DNA of 14,763 nt, from NCBI GenBank assembly GCA_029263435.1, contig JAJCXL010000183.1, positions 1 through 14,763 on the forward strand, written 5' to 3'. Source of the stretch: Acidobacteriota bacterium. Its GTDB lineage: Bacteria > Acidobacteriota > Vicinamibacteria > Marinacidobacterales > SMYC01. Below are positions 1-6,922 of this stretch, one piece after another. The notes under the pieces were generated by a model. That model ran no database searches. It saw only the letters and a program-made list of their open reading frames with translations, and was not told where the DNA came from. The number at the start of each line of letters is the position of its first letter. Positions within the stretch are counted from its first letter, which is position 1. The translations under genes and the position numbers were made by a program.

Positions 1-709
1 CCTCGCTCAAACTACCGGAGGACAAGATGTCTCGGAGCGCCTGAATGCGAAACCGATCCATCGCGGGAAATTTGTTCGAAAGCTGATCGTCGTGCCCCCC
101 GTGCTTGACGACGAGCCGCTCCTCCAAGTACAGCACGGGAAACCGAGCGGTGACTCGCAGCCAGAGATCGTAGTCTTCGCAAGCGGGCAGCTCTTCGTTG
201 AATAGACCCACCGCATCGAACAGTTGACGTCGCACCATGACGGAGGACGGCGAGATGACGCAAAGCGGCAAACATCGCTCGAAGATCCGGCCACCGGACT
301 TTCGGTGCTTCTTCATCGGGTTGACCCGGCGGCCCCGTCGGATCCAGATCTCATCCGTGTGGCACAACATGGCAGAAGGATCGCGCTCCATCGCTTCTAC
401 CTGTCGTTGCAACTTGGCAGGCTCCCAGGTGTCGTCCGAGTCGAGAAACGCGATGAGCTCGTATTGGGAAGAGAGGATCCCTCGATTGCGTGCGCGAGAG
501 ACGCCGGCATTGTCTTGGCGCAACACGTGAACGGATGGATAGTCCCGCCCCACGATCTTCGCCGTGTCGTCGGTCGAGCCGTCATCGACGACGAAGACTT
601 CCGCGGGAGCGAAGGACTGCGCCATGACCGAGTCGAGCGCACGAGGCAAGAGGTGGGCCCGATTGAAAGTCGGGATGACCACCGAGACCGCTCCGCTAGC
701 GCGTGACAC
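1..709 (-). CDS. Family 2 glycosyltransferase (GT-A fold), 3' end beyond the left edge
   Basis: Probably transfers a sugar from a nucleotide-sugar donor to a surface glycan or lipid-linked acceptor at the cytoplasmic face of the membrane; the acceptor cannot be told. The reading frame is open from a GTG at 707-709 to the window edge, giving about 236 residues. The N-terminus has the GT2 nucleotide-binding start VSVVIPTFNRA (residues 8-18) and VVDDGSTDDT (about 40-49). The metal-binding DXD region FLDSDDTW lies near residue 90, and the acidic catalytic segment CEDYDLWLRV near 180. The later stretch VVKHGGHDDQLS is common in GT2 proteins of this subgroup. No membrane segment is visible. The GTG overlaps the end of the upstream lipoprotein gene by 14 bases, so translation is probably coupled. 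Only a weak GACGGG ribosome site precedes it. GT2 membership is near certain; the specific substrate is unknown. Confidence 0.93.
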   Translation of the reverse strand, partial: MSRASGAVSVVIPTFNRAHLLPRALDSVMAQSFAPAEVFVVDDGSTDDTAKIVGRDYPSVHVLRQDNAGVSRARNRGILSSQYELIAFLDSDDTWEPAKLQRQVEAMERDPSAMLCHTDEIWIRRGRRVNPMKKHRKSGGRIFERCLPLCVISPSSVMVRRQLFDAVGLFNEELPACEDYDLWLRVTARFPVLYLEERLVVKHGGHDDQLSNKFPAMDRFRIQALRDILSSGSLSE

Positions 710-1112
710 GCCCGTCGTAATCTACGGTGAACGCAAAAGTGAGCTCGTCGTCGCTCGCCTCCAAAACGATCCCGTTCGCTCGAATGCGACTCGACCCGCA
801 GCCGGTGGGAGCGGAGATGGTGACGCTCTGATCGCCAACCGGTACTTCTTCGAACAGCACGATCCACTCGCCTTCGTTGGCCAGGTGCATCGTCTGGTGC
901 GTGAAACCCCACCAGCTTGGAAAGATGCGAGCGACGCCATTGCAGCCGAAGGACTGTTCTTTTTGGAGCTCACTCGCGGAGTAGCGAAACTCGATCTCCG
1001 CCGCGACCGGTGAAGGGCCGGTCGGAAGTCCGCCGCCGCCACTACACGCGCCCGCGAGAACGACCGACGAGAGCAACAGGCTCCTCGACAGGGAAAACAC
1101 CGCGGATCTCAC
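696..1112 (-). CDS. Small predicted lipoprotein of unknown function
   Basis: A 138-residue protein starting at GTG (1110-1112). It has a charged n-region, a hydrophobic core (LLLSSVVLAG) and a lipobox-like LAGAC followed by a glycine-rich linker (CSGGGG). This fits lipidation at the Cys near residue 23 and anchoring in the inner or outer membrane. The -3 residue is Ala rather than the more usual Leu, so the signal is slightly unusual. The mature part is short, probably beta-rich, and has two further Cys (in SFGCNGV and PTGCGSS) that could form a disulfide. I recognise no family. It lies 12 bases after the PIG-L gene stop and overlaps the glycosyltransferase start, so the three genes probably form one transcript. 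No clear Shine-Dalgarno sequence precedes the GTG, which is consistent with translation coupled to the gene before it. Confidence 0.75.
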   Translation of the reverse strand: MRSAVFSLSRSLLLSSVVLAGACSGGGGLPTGPSPVAAEIEFRYSASELQKEQSFGCNGVARIFPSWWGFTHQTMHLANEGEWIVLFEEVPVGDQSVTISAPTGCGSSRIRANGIVLEASDDELTFAFTVDYDGRVTR

Positions 1113-1124
1113 GTTTTGAGTGTA

Positions 1125-3380
1125 CTACGGCTCGAGAATGACTCTCGGCCACAGATAGGGGAGCGCTTGCTTGCCGCCCCATTGAAATGAAGCCCAACCC
1201 AGACCACTCTCACTGATGTTGGCCCCGGCCCGTGCGTCTTGCTCGTCCCCATCGTACAAGATCACGTTGACGCCGATCTCGTCTCCGGGCTTCGGCACTG
1301 TCGGCGTAGCCGACCAGGGGATGCGTGCCTCGAACGTGTAGCCGTCGTCGGTCCGTGTCGAGGCGACCTCCATGCCTTTCGCGGTCACCTCCATCGGGCC
1401 TTGGTTCTGATCGGCATCTCTGAAGCCTCTTGCCGTAAACCCCGCGGTGGTGCATGGAAAGGCGGCGGCTTGGATGACCGTCGACGTGTCGCGGCTCGAT
1501 CCGGTGGGATCGATCGTGATGCCGATCGCGTCCGAGCGCAGCTGCGCCCGAACGTCGTCCGGAGCGATATTGCAGACCACCGCGCTGTCTCTCACTCGCA
1601 CTCCCGCGTAGAAGAACTCTTCGTCATAGGCCAAGTGAAAGCTCGCGCTCGCATCCATAGGATCGTCGGGCGGCCTCCGCCACCACAGATCCGCTGGGGT
1701 CATCTCGCCGCCATCGTAGGGCTCCATGTCCGTCAGATCCCCGTCGATGACGGGTGGAGCGTCGAGCTTGCGAGCGACGATGAAAGGCAGCGCGTAGAGG
1801 TCCGCGACGTCGACACTCGAGCTATCTTCAGTGACTGCCCGCACCTCGATAGGCGTCAAGGCTGACTGCCTCCCGTCCGGCAAGATCGATCGATCGACGA
1901 CGAGCTCCACCGGTACCGTGATCGTCTCTCCCGCTTCGACCGAAAACGCTAGGTCTCCTTGCACGGTCACGCCCGAGACGTCGGAGAAGCTGAGCGAGCC
2001 CTGCCGACGGCGCGCGGTGCGGTTGTCGATCTCGATCGCGACGGTGTTGCTGCGTCCAATGACTACCGGAACCCGGGCCGGTAGCGTCTCGATCACCCAC
2101 TCCGTGTCGGTGCTCCTCGCGAACGCGCGATAATCCGCGACGTCGAACAAGGGGCGAAACCGTGCCCGCACCGGCGCTTTGGCGGACAGCCAAGTGAAGT
2201 TGCTGCCCCCGATGCCGTGCCCCTCGCCCTCGGGTGACGTCGCTCGATACGAAACGCTCAGACGCGTGTTCGCGTCGATGGCCGCCTGGGCGCCCGCCGT
2301 GACTTGGAACTGGACCGTCGCTTCCTCACCGGGGTCCAGGGCGCCGACGACACGCGCGACAGGCTCTGCCGTCCAACCCTCCGCCGGGTGAATGTCCAAC
2401 GCGACGGCTCGTAACGGAGTCGCGGTGTCATTGACGAAGGTGACGGACACCTCGTGAGGGATGCCGACGCTGGCCTCGAAGCTCGAAGGCTCGATCGCGA
2501 GGCGGATGCCGGGAGGTGAGCCGCCCGAGGCCACCAAGCTCCCCCCGAGCAAATGTGTCTCCGGCTCAGTCACTGGAACGTGAGAGCGGACCAACATGAA
2601 GCGTTCGGGCCGCGCCTCTTCGACGGGAATCCGCGCGAAGCGGTCGAATCCCTGCGAGCGATACTGCGCCGCCGAGAGCGCCTTGATCTCCGCGTAGCGC
2701 ATGCTCCTTGCGCGGGAGAAGGTGTCGGTGGGGATGTCGACGAGCGTCGGCGACTCTCGGCCCCCGTAGTAGAGCTTTTGCGGTTGGAACGGTGCCAAGT
2801 TCTCGTCGGCGAGGTGCTCGGGGCAAAATTTCGGATCCGAGGCTTTGTCGAACGCGATAGTGGCCGCTCGAGCGGCCATCTGGTGCTGCCCGTGTGTGCC
2901 CGGGCCCGGCCACATCGTGACGATGACTTCCGGGCGCTGGAGCCGCACGTGGCGAACGACATCGCACACGAAAGAGGCGCCCCATTTTTTCTCGGTCTCT
3001 TCTGCAGAGAGCGTGAAGTAGAAGTCCGGCAGGCCGAGAAAGGAAGGCGCGTCGATGCCGATGAGGGCGAGAGCGCGCCGCTCTTCTTCCTTGCGAATCA
3101 ACGCGAGCGAGCGTCCTGCTTCGGGCCCGATGGCGTTGCCGCCGCCGTCGCCGCCCGTCGCGGTCACCACCGTGGCCGAGAATCCCTCGTCCAGGATGTA
3201 GCGCGCGAAGGTGGCGAGGATGCCGGTGTCGTCGTCCGGATGGGCGCCTATGAACATGAGGTCGACGTCGAGCAGATCCAGACCGGTTTGAGCGAAGCTC
3301 GAAGGCGCCAGCGTGAGGGCGACAAGCGAGAGGATCGAGAGGAGCCATGTGCGTGGGAGCGTTCGAACAGGTGTGTCCAT
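1125..3380 (-). CDS. Secreted PIG-L/LmbE-family deacetylase with C-terminal NEW3-like and CBM9-like domains
   Basis: A probable zinc-dependent N-acetyl-sugar or amide deacetylase exported to the periplasm or outside. Counting from the ATG at 3378-3380 (751 residues), a signal peptide spans about residues 1-30, ending SSFA before QTG. The zinc motif AHPDDD is at 46-51, a glycine-rich TGGDGGGNAIG loop at 75-85, and a second metal-site motif HGQH at 163-166. Two Ig-like sections resembling alpha-galactosidase NEW3 domains follow (about 294-380 and 440-530). A CBM9-like carbohydrate-binding sandwich begins at PPVIDGDL and runs to the C-terminus (about 543-751). The usual LmbE catalytic domain is only about 230 residues, so the long tail suggests binding to an insoluble or surface glycan. 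In-frame GTG (3398) and ATG (3389) are alternative starts. I prefer 3380 because a TATAAT overlaps the earlier ATG and no start has a good ribosome site. It heads a set with the lipoprotein and GT2 genes, suggesting a role in glycan metabolism. Confidence 0.9.
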   Translation of the reverse strand: MDTPVRTLPRTWLLSILSLVALTLAPSSFAQTGLDLLDVDLMFIGAHPDDDTGILATFARYILDEGFSATVVTATGGDGGGNAIGPEAGRSLALIRKEEERRALALIGIDAPSFLGLPDFYFTLSAEETEKKWGASFVCDVVRHVRLQRPEVIVTMWPGPGTHGQHQMAARAATIAFDKASDPKFCPEHLADENLAPFQPQKLYYGGRESPTLVDIPTDTFSRARSMRYAEIKALSAAQYRSQGFDRFARIPVEEARPERFMLVRSHVPVTEPETHLLGGSLVASGGSPPGIRLAIEPSSFEASVGIPHEVSVTFVNDTATPLRAVALDIHPAEGWTAEPVARVVGALDPGEEATVQFQVTAGAQAAIDANTRLSVSYRATSPEGEGHGIGGSNFTWLSAKAPVRARFRPLFDVADYRAFARSTDTEWVIETLPARVPVVIGRSNTVAIEIDNRTARRRQGSLSFSDVSGVTVQGDLAFSVEAGETITVPVELVVDRSILPDGRQSALTPIEVRAVTEDSSSVDVADLYALPFIVARKLDAPPVIDGDLTDMEPYDGGEMTPADLWWRRPPDDPMDASASFHLAYDEEFFYAGVRVRDSAVVCNIAPDDVRAQLRSDAIGITIDPTGSSRDTSTVIQAAAFPCTTAGFTARGFRDADQNQGPMEVTAKGMEVASTRTDDGYTFEARIPWSATPTVPKPGDEIGVNVILYDGDEQDARAGANISESGLGWASFQWGGKQALPYLWPRVILEP

Positions 3381-3387
3381 CACGGCC

Positions 3388-3393
3388 ATTATA
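3388..3393 (-). promoter_or_regulatory. Possible -10 element overlapping an alternative start of the PIG-L gene
   Basis: On the minus strand a perfect TATAAT ends 7 bases before the ATG at 3378-3380, so a transcript would start at or next to that ATG and be leaderless. The hexamer 17 bases upstream is GGAAAC, a poor match to TTGACA. The element could occur by chance, since its last three bases form part of the in-frame TATA-ATG at 3387-3389. Confidence 0.3.
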
Positions 3394-3479
3394 GGCACCG
3401 GGGCTGCGGGGTTTCCTCTACGCTGAGCTTCGTGGGCGCTTTGGGTCCGAACGGCTAACTCGGGTCGCTAAAGATGTTA

Positions 3480-3494
3480 TCCGACCGCGTCGGA
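3480..3494. promoter_or_regulatory. Perfect palindrome TCCGAC-CGC-GTCGGA in the divergent gap
   Basis: Six-base arms are separated by CGC between the PIG-L gene (minus) and the DUF4388 gene (plus). Its placement and symmetry fit a binding site for a dimeric regulator. It could also be part of a weak hairpin. The binding protein is unknown. Confidence 0.4.
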
Positions 3495-3509
3495 AACACC
3501 CCGGGTGGC

Positions 3510-3522
3510 GTGCAAATTGCAC
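3510..3522. promoter_or_regulatory. Perfect palindrome GTGCAA-A-TTGCAC upstream of the DUF4388 gene
   Basis: Thirteen bases are symmetrical around one central A, ending 22 bases before the ATG at 3545. With a one-base spacer it cannot form an RNA hairpin with full arms, so a DNA-binding operator is the natural reading. Its centre is 29 bases from that of the palindrome at 3480-3494. I cannot assign a regulator family. Confidence 0.45.
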
Positions 3523-3534
3523 TGCAGAGCGGGT

Positions 3535-3541
3535 GGGAGGG
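3535..3541 (+). promoter_or_regulatory. Shine-Dalgarno GGGAGGG that decides the start of the DUF4388 gene
   Basis: GGGAGGG ends 3 bases before the ATG at 3545-3547, and its GGAGG core ends 4 bases before it. An in-frame GTG at 3533 lies upstream of or within this site and is therefore unlikely to be the start. Confidence 0.65.
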
Positions 3542-3544
3542 TTG

Positions 3545-5098
3545 ATGCCGAAATCGTTGAACGCCCGCGTCGCGCGGGCGATGCGTCAGGCCTATGAGGG
3601 ACGAAAAGAGGGTGCACTCGTCAGTGCCATCGACGATGTGAAGCGTCTCGTCTTCTTCGAGCGCGGCGAGCTCGTCGGCGCGCGCTCCACCCTCGACACC
3701 GAGCGGCTTCCTTACGTGCTCCTCGAGCGCTCGCTCGTGAGCACGGAACAGATCGACCAAGCCAAGGGATTCATTCGTTCCGGAAGAAAGCTAGGCCAAA
3801 TTCTCGTGGGCCTTGGGCACTTGCAAAATGATGAGCTCGAAAGAATCGAGAGGCACCGAGTGGTCGACATCGCCTGCGGGATCCTGACCGCATCGTCGAG
3901 CCGGATGGCTTTCTCGGAGAAGGTCGACATCGATCGGCTGGTCTTGACTCCCGTGTCGATTGGGGACGTGTTCATGGAGGCCGTCCACCGACTCCATGAC
4001 GTGGGTGGATTTCGCGAACGGACGCTCCTTCAGGATTACGTTCCGAGCCAGACCGCGGACGCGTGGGCCATCGTCTCGGGGATGAAGTTGTCGGACCAGC
4101 AAGCCAAGGTCTTGGATCTCGTGGACGCTCGAAACTCGCTGGGTGTCATCTTCGAAGCGTCACCGCTTCCGGAGGCCGACACCATTCGGATCGTCATGGC
4201 GTTCCATCAAGCGGGAGTGCTCGCCTTGAAGGAGGTCGAGTCGATTCCGGAATCGCCGCCGGAGCCGGCGGCGGAGCCCAACGCGGAAGCGGTACCGGTT
4301 GCCCCAGACCCGTTCGAGACGGAGCTCATCGCGCTGTACAACGACATGCAGTGCCAGAATCACTGGCAAATCCTGGGTCTTTCGAGAGGCGCGGCTCACG
4401 CGGAGATCGAGGCCGCTTACAAGGCGCTCAAGGCGAAGCTCGAGCCCGAAGCCGGCGCGCCGACCGGAGATTCGAGCTTCCAGGAAAAACTGTCCTTCGT
4501 ATGCGCGCGAGCCAAAGACGCCTTCGTGACGTTGTCGTCTCAGAGCGCCGCCGATGTCTACGAGAAGCTCGAAGACCACGATCCGCAATATCAAGATTCC
4601 AAGCAGGACTGGGGTCGCTTCGACGTCTCGCCCGAGACCCTGGACGACACGGCCGTCGAGACGGAGGACATCACCCCGGCCGACGTCACACCGCCCGACG
4701 TCGAAAACGTCGAGGTGAAGGACCCGCAAGAGGCGACGCGTCTGTTCGCCGAAGCCCGACAGGCGTTTCAGGACAAAGACTATTGGCGGACGATCGAGCT
4801 GTGTCGCCGCGCTATCGAGCTCGACGACGACAATGACGCCGAGCGCTACCACCTGCTCGGCCGCAGCTTGGCGGAGAATCCCAAGTGGAGAAAGGACGCC
4901 GAGCTCAACCTCAAGATCGCCAAAGATCTCGAGCCGTGGGAGCCGCGTTACCTCATCTCTTTGGGCGAGCTCTACGAGAAGGAAGGCATGATGCAGCGTG
5001 CGGAGCGCACGTATCAACAGGTGCGCACCATCGACCCCGACTTCGCTATTCCCAAGCTATCGGGTGGCGACGCCCGCGGTCGAAGAAAGGCCGGATAG
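3545..5098 (+). CDS. DUF4388 (PATAN-like) protein with degenerate J domain and TPR repeats
   Basis: A 517-residue cytosolic protein with no signal peptide or membrane segment. A DUF4388/PATAN-like region covers about residues 20-150 (ALVSAIDDVKRLVFFERGEL and the matching C-terminal helices). A winged-helix-like segment of the type that often follows DUF4388 is at about 176-228 (LSDQQAKVLDLVDARNSL to AFHQAGVLAL). An acidic, proline-rich linker spans 235-256. A J-like domain covers about 270-343 (NHWQILGLSRGAAHAEIEAAY), but the HPD tripeptide needed to stimulate Hsp70 is replaced by EPE. A second acidic linker is followed by about three TPRs (396-505). Such proteins are usually scaffolds or signalling adaptors in Acidobacteriota and Myxococcota, often near motility or pilus genes; no such genes are visible here. 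It has its own divergent promoter region. The C-terminus RGRRKAG lies in a 27-bp tandem repeat. Domain calls are good; the exact role is unknown. Confidence 0.88.
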   Translation: MPKSLNARVARAMRQAYEGRKEGALVSAIDDVKRLVFFERGELVGARSTLDTERLPYVLLERSLVSTEQIDQAKGFIRSGRKLGQILVGLGHLQNDELERIERHRVVDIACGILTASSSRMAFSEKVDIDRLVLTPVSIGDVFMEAVHRLHDVGGFRERTLLQDYVPSQTADAWAIVSGMKLSDQQAKVLDLVDARNSLGVIFEASPLPEADTIRIVMAFHQAGVLALKEVESIPESPPEPAAEPNAEAVPVAPDPFETELIALYNDMQCQNHWQILGLSRGAAHAEIEAAYKALKAKLEPEAGAPTGDSSFQEKLSFVCARAKDAFVTLSSQSAADVYEKLEDHDPQYQDSKQDWGRFDVSPETLDDTAVETEDITPADVTPPDVENVEVKDPQEATRLFAEARQAFQDKDYWRTIELCRRAIELDDDNDAERYHLLGRSLAENPKWRKDAELNLKIAKDLEPWEPRYLISLGELYEKEGMMQRAERTYQQVRTIDPDFAIPKLSGGDARGRRKAG

Positions 5099-5136
5099 CC
5101 GCGCGGTCGTCGGAAAGTCGGATAGCCGCGCAGTCG
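5075..5136. repeat. 27-bp tandem repeat (2.3 units) spanning a stop codon
   Basis: Unit 1 is 5075-5101 and unit 2 is 5102-5128, matching at about 22 of 27 bases. A partial third unit starts at 5129 with CGCAGTCG against CGCGGTCG. The period is exactly nine codons, so the in-frame GGATAG stop of the DUF4388 gene at 5096-5098 is repeated in frame at 5123-5125. Readthrough would add PRGRRKVG before the second stop, nearly copying the natural tail RGRRKAG. Confidence 0.85.
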
Positions 5137-5141
5137 CGCGG
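5126..5141. terminator. GC hairpin between convergent genes, possible weak bidirectional terminator
   Basis: CCGCGC, loop AGTC, GCGCGG form a perfect 6-bp stem between the stops of the DUF4388 gene (5098) and etfA (5145). Neither side has a U-tract, so intrinsic termination would be weak, or Rho may be needed. It overlaps the end of the tandem repeat. Confidence 0.35.
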
Positions 5142-5144
5142 AGA

Positions 5145-6119
5145 CTAACCCTTCGCCTCTTTTGCTTGTTTCGTGAGGGCCGGCACGATCTCGAACAAAT
5201 CGCCGACGACGCCGACATCCGCGATCCCGAAAATTGGAGCGTCGGGATCCTTGTTGATCGCGACGATGTAGCCGGAGCTCTTCATCCCTACGACATGCTG
5301 GATGGCGCCGGAGATCCCGCACGCCACGTAGAGCTTGGGGCTGACGGTGACTCCGCTGCTTCCGATCTGATGCTCGTGAGGCAGCCATCCCGCGTCTGTG
5401 ACGGCACGAGAGGCCCCGAGCTGGCCACCGAGTGCGTCGGCGAGCTCTCGAATGACATCGAGCTTCTCCGGAGCGCCCACCCCGCGTCCGCCCGAGACGA
5501 TGACACTTGCCTGGCTCAAATCCAATCCGCCTGATTCGCTTTTCTTCGTTTCCACGAACCGACTCTTCAGCTTCCCGGGGTCGAGCGTCGGCTCGAGGGT
5601 CCGCACGCTGCCGTCGGTCTCCCCGTCGAACGGCGCCGCCGCGCCTTTGTCCATCGTCGCCATGATGGGTCTCTGGTCGACGATCTCGACGTGGTGAACG
5701 AACTTTCCGTTGAATGCCTTGCGGGCGCACTTCGCGGAACCGTCGGCGATCGCGATCCGAGCACACCCGCTCGCGAGGGGAACCATGAGTCCCGCCGCCA
5801 CCAAAGGTGCGACGTCCCATCCGTTCGGTGTGTTGCCGATGAGGACGGCGTCAGGATCTTCGGAGGCGATGGCTGCCAAGATCTCGTGCCGATACGCGTC
5901 GCTCGAGTAGTTCTCGAGGGCCGGGCTTTCGACGACGATCACTTCCGAGGCGCCCTTTTTGGCAAGCTCGGCTGCGAGCTCGCTCACGCCGTTTCCGAGC
6001 AGCAGGGCGACGACGTGCGCGTCTGCAGAGGCTCGATGTGCTTCGCCCAATAGCTCGAACGAGATGTCTTTGAGGGCGCCGCTACTATGTTCGGCGAGGA
6101 TCAAAATTTTAGTTGCCAT
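5145..6119 (-). CDS. etfA: Electron transfer flavoprotein alpha subunit
   Basis: The FAD-carrying subunit of the cytosolic ETF heterodimer. It takes electrons from acyl-CoA and related dehydrogenases and passes them to ETF:quinone oxidoreductase. The 324-residue length is typical. The N-terminal ETF domain starts MATKILILAEH. The C-terminal FAD domain (about 200-320) carries SGGRGVG (209-215), GASRAVTDAGW (235-245), QIGSSG (251-256), CGISGAIQH (267-275) and INKDPDAPIF (288-297). All expected FAD contacts appear intact. Its ATG lies 3 bases after the etfB stop, so both subunits come from one transcript. The neighbours include no dehydrogenase, no ETF:quinone oxidoreductase and no FixCX genes, so the electron donor and acceptor are encoded elsewhere. 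Confidence 0.97.
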   Translation of the reverse strand: MATKILILAEHSSGALKDISFELLGEAHRASADAHVVALLLGNGVSELAAELAKKGASEVIVVESPALENYSSDAYRHEILAAIASEDPDAVLIGNTPNGWDVAPLVAAGLMVPLASGCARIAIADGSAKCARKAFNGKFVHHVEIVDQRPIMATMDKGAAAPFDGETDGSVRTLEPTLDPGKLKSRFVETKKSESGGLDLSQASVIVSGGRGVGAPEKLDVIRELADALGGQLGASRAVTDAGWLPHEHQIGSSGVTVSPKLYVACGISGAIQHVVGMKSSGYIVAINKDPDAPIFGIADVGVVGDLFEIVPALTKQAKEAKG

Positions 6120-6122
6120 GGC

Positions 6123-6914
6123 TCAGAGGACCCCAGCGTGCTCGCGGATGCGCTTGATGAGTTGGGCAGCGACTTCGTCCGGGCTGCCAGTGAGGATCTC
6201 CGCGCCTTTCCCTTTCGGGGGAGACTCGAAGCCGACCGTTTTGAGCTTCGAGGCGCCGGCTCCGACGCTGTCGGGGCTCATGCCGAGCTCGGTCAAGCCG
6301 AGCTGAGTCATGGGCTTTTTCTTCGCCGCCATGATTCCCTTCAAGCTCGCGTAGCGCGGCGAGTTGATACCCGTCTGAACGGTGACCACCGCGGGCAGGT
6401 CGAGGTCGACGACTTGAAGCTCGTTGTTCTCGAGCTCTCGCTCCACGCGCATCGTCTCTCCGGAGAGAGAGAGCTTCATCGCCGCGCTCGCATAGGCGTA
6501 GTCCAAGAGTCCTGCCACCAATCCCCCGAGCTGCGTGTGGTTGTCGTCGTCGGCCTGAAGCCCCGCCAGAATTAGCGAGAAGCCTTCATCCTTGATCGCT
6601 TGATGAATGACACGGGCGAGAGTCAACGGGTCTGAGCCTTCGAGCGCATCGTCTCTCACGTGAATCGCGCGGTCGGCACCCGTCGCCAAACAGGTCCGAA
6701 GCGCGGAGCTCGCCGCTTGGGGGCCGACGGTGAGGGCGACGACCTCTTCGACCGCTCCACCGTCCTTGAGAGCCAGCAGCTCCTCCAGAGCGTAGCGATC
6801 ATAGTCGTTCACGGTGAACGAAAGACTCGACTCGTCCACCCAGGTGCCGGCGCTGTTGATTCGAAACACCGAGTTGGCGTCAGGAACGTATTTCACGAGA
6901 ACGAGCGATTTCAT
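6123..6914 (-). CDS. etfB: Electron transfer flavoprotein beta subunit
   Basis: The AMP-binding partner of EtfA, completing the ETF that shuttles electrons from flavin dehydrogenases toward the quinone pool. The 263-residue length is normal. The N-terminus MKSLVLVKYVPD is the standard ETF-beta start, followed by FTVNDYDRYALEE (33-45). The region AGLQADDDNHTQ (117-128) resembles class I, non-bifurcating ETFs. The ETF-beta signature runs from about 157 to 201, including LPAVVTVQTGINSPRY (173-188) and the basic AAKKKP end. Class I is therefore an inference from local motifs. The start codon lies only 8 bases from the earliest start of the divergent TolB-N gene, so its promoter must lie inside that gene's 5' end or that gene starts further in. 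Confidence 0.97.
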   Translation of the reverse strand: MKSLVLVKYVPDANSVFRINSAGTWVDESSLSFTVNDYDRYALEELLALKDGGAVEEVVALTVGPQAASSALRTCLATGADRAIHVRDDALEGSDPLTLARVIHQAIKDEGFSLILAGLQADDDNHTQLGGLVAGLLDYAYASAAMKLSLSGETMRVERELENNELQVVDLDLPAVVTVQTGINSPRYASLKGIMAAKKKPMTQLGLTELGMSPDSVGAGASKLKTVGFESPPKGKGAEILTGSPDEVAAQLIKRIREHAGVL

Positions 6915-6922
6915 AACCGGAT

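Noticed and set aside
397..912. Long minus-strand frame across the glycosyltransferase and lipoprotein genes
   Set aside because: It is a shifted-frame shadow; the overlapping frames have a signal peptide and clear GT2 motifs, while this one is Arg/Ser-rich without a domain.
2553..3458. Plus-strand 301-codon open frame opposite the PIG-L gene
   Set aside because: The antisense frame has Arg/Glu/Val-rich composition and no domain; the minus-strand frame has catalytic motifs and a signal peptide.
4160..5017. Minus-strand 285-codon open frame opposite the DUF4388 gene
   Set aside because: Antisense shadow caused by high GC at third positions; no recognisable domain and no ribosome site considered convincing.
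5075..5136. CRISPR array
   Set aside because: Units are directly adjacent without spacers, only 2.3 copies exist, and no cas genes are near.
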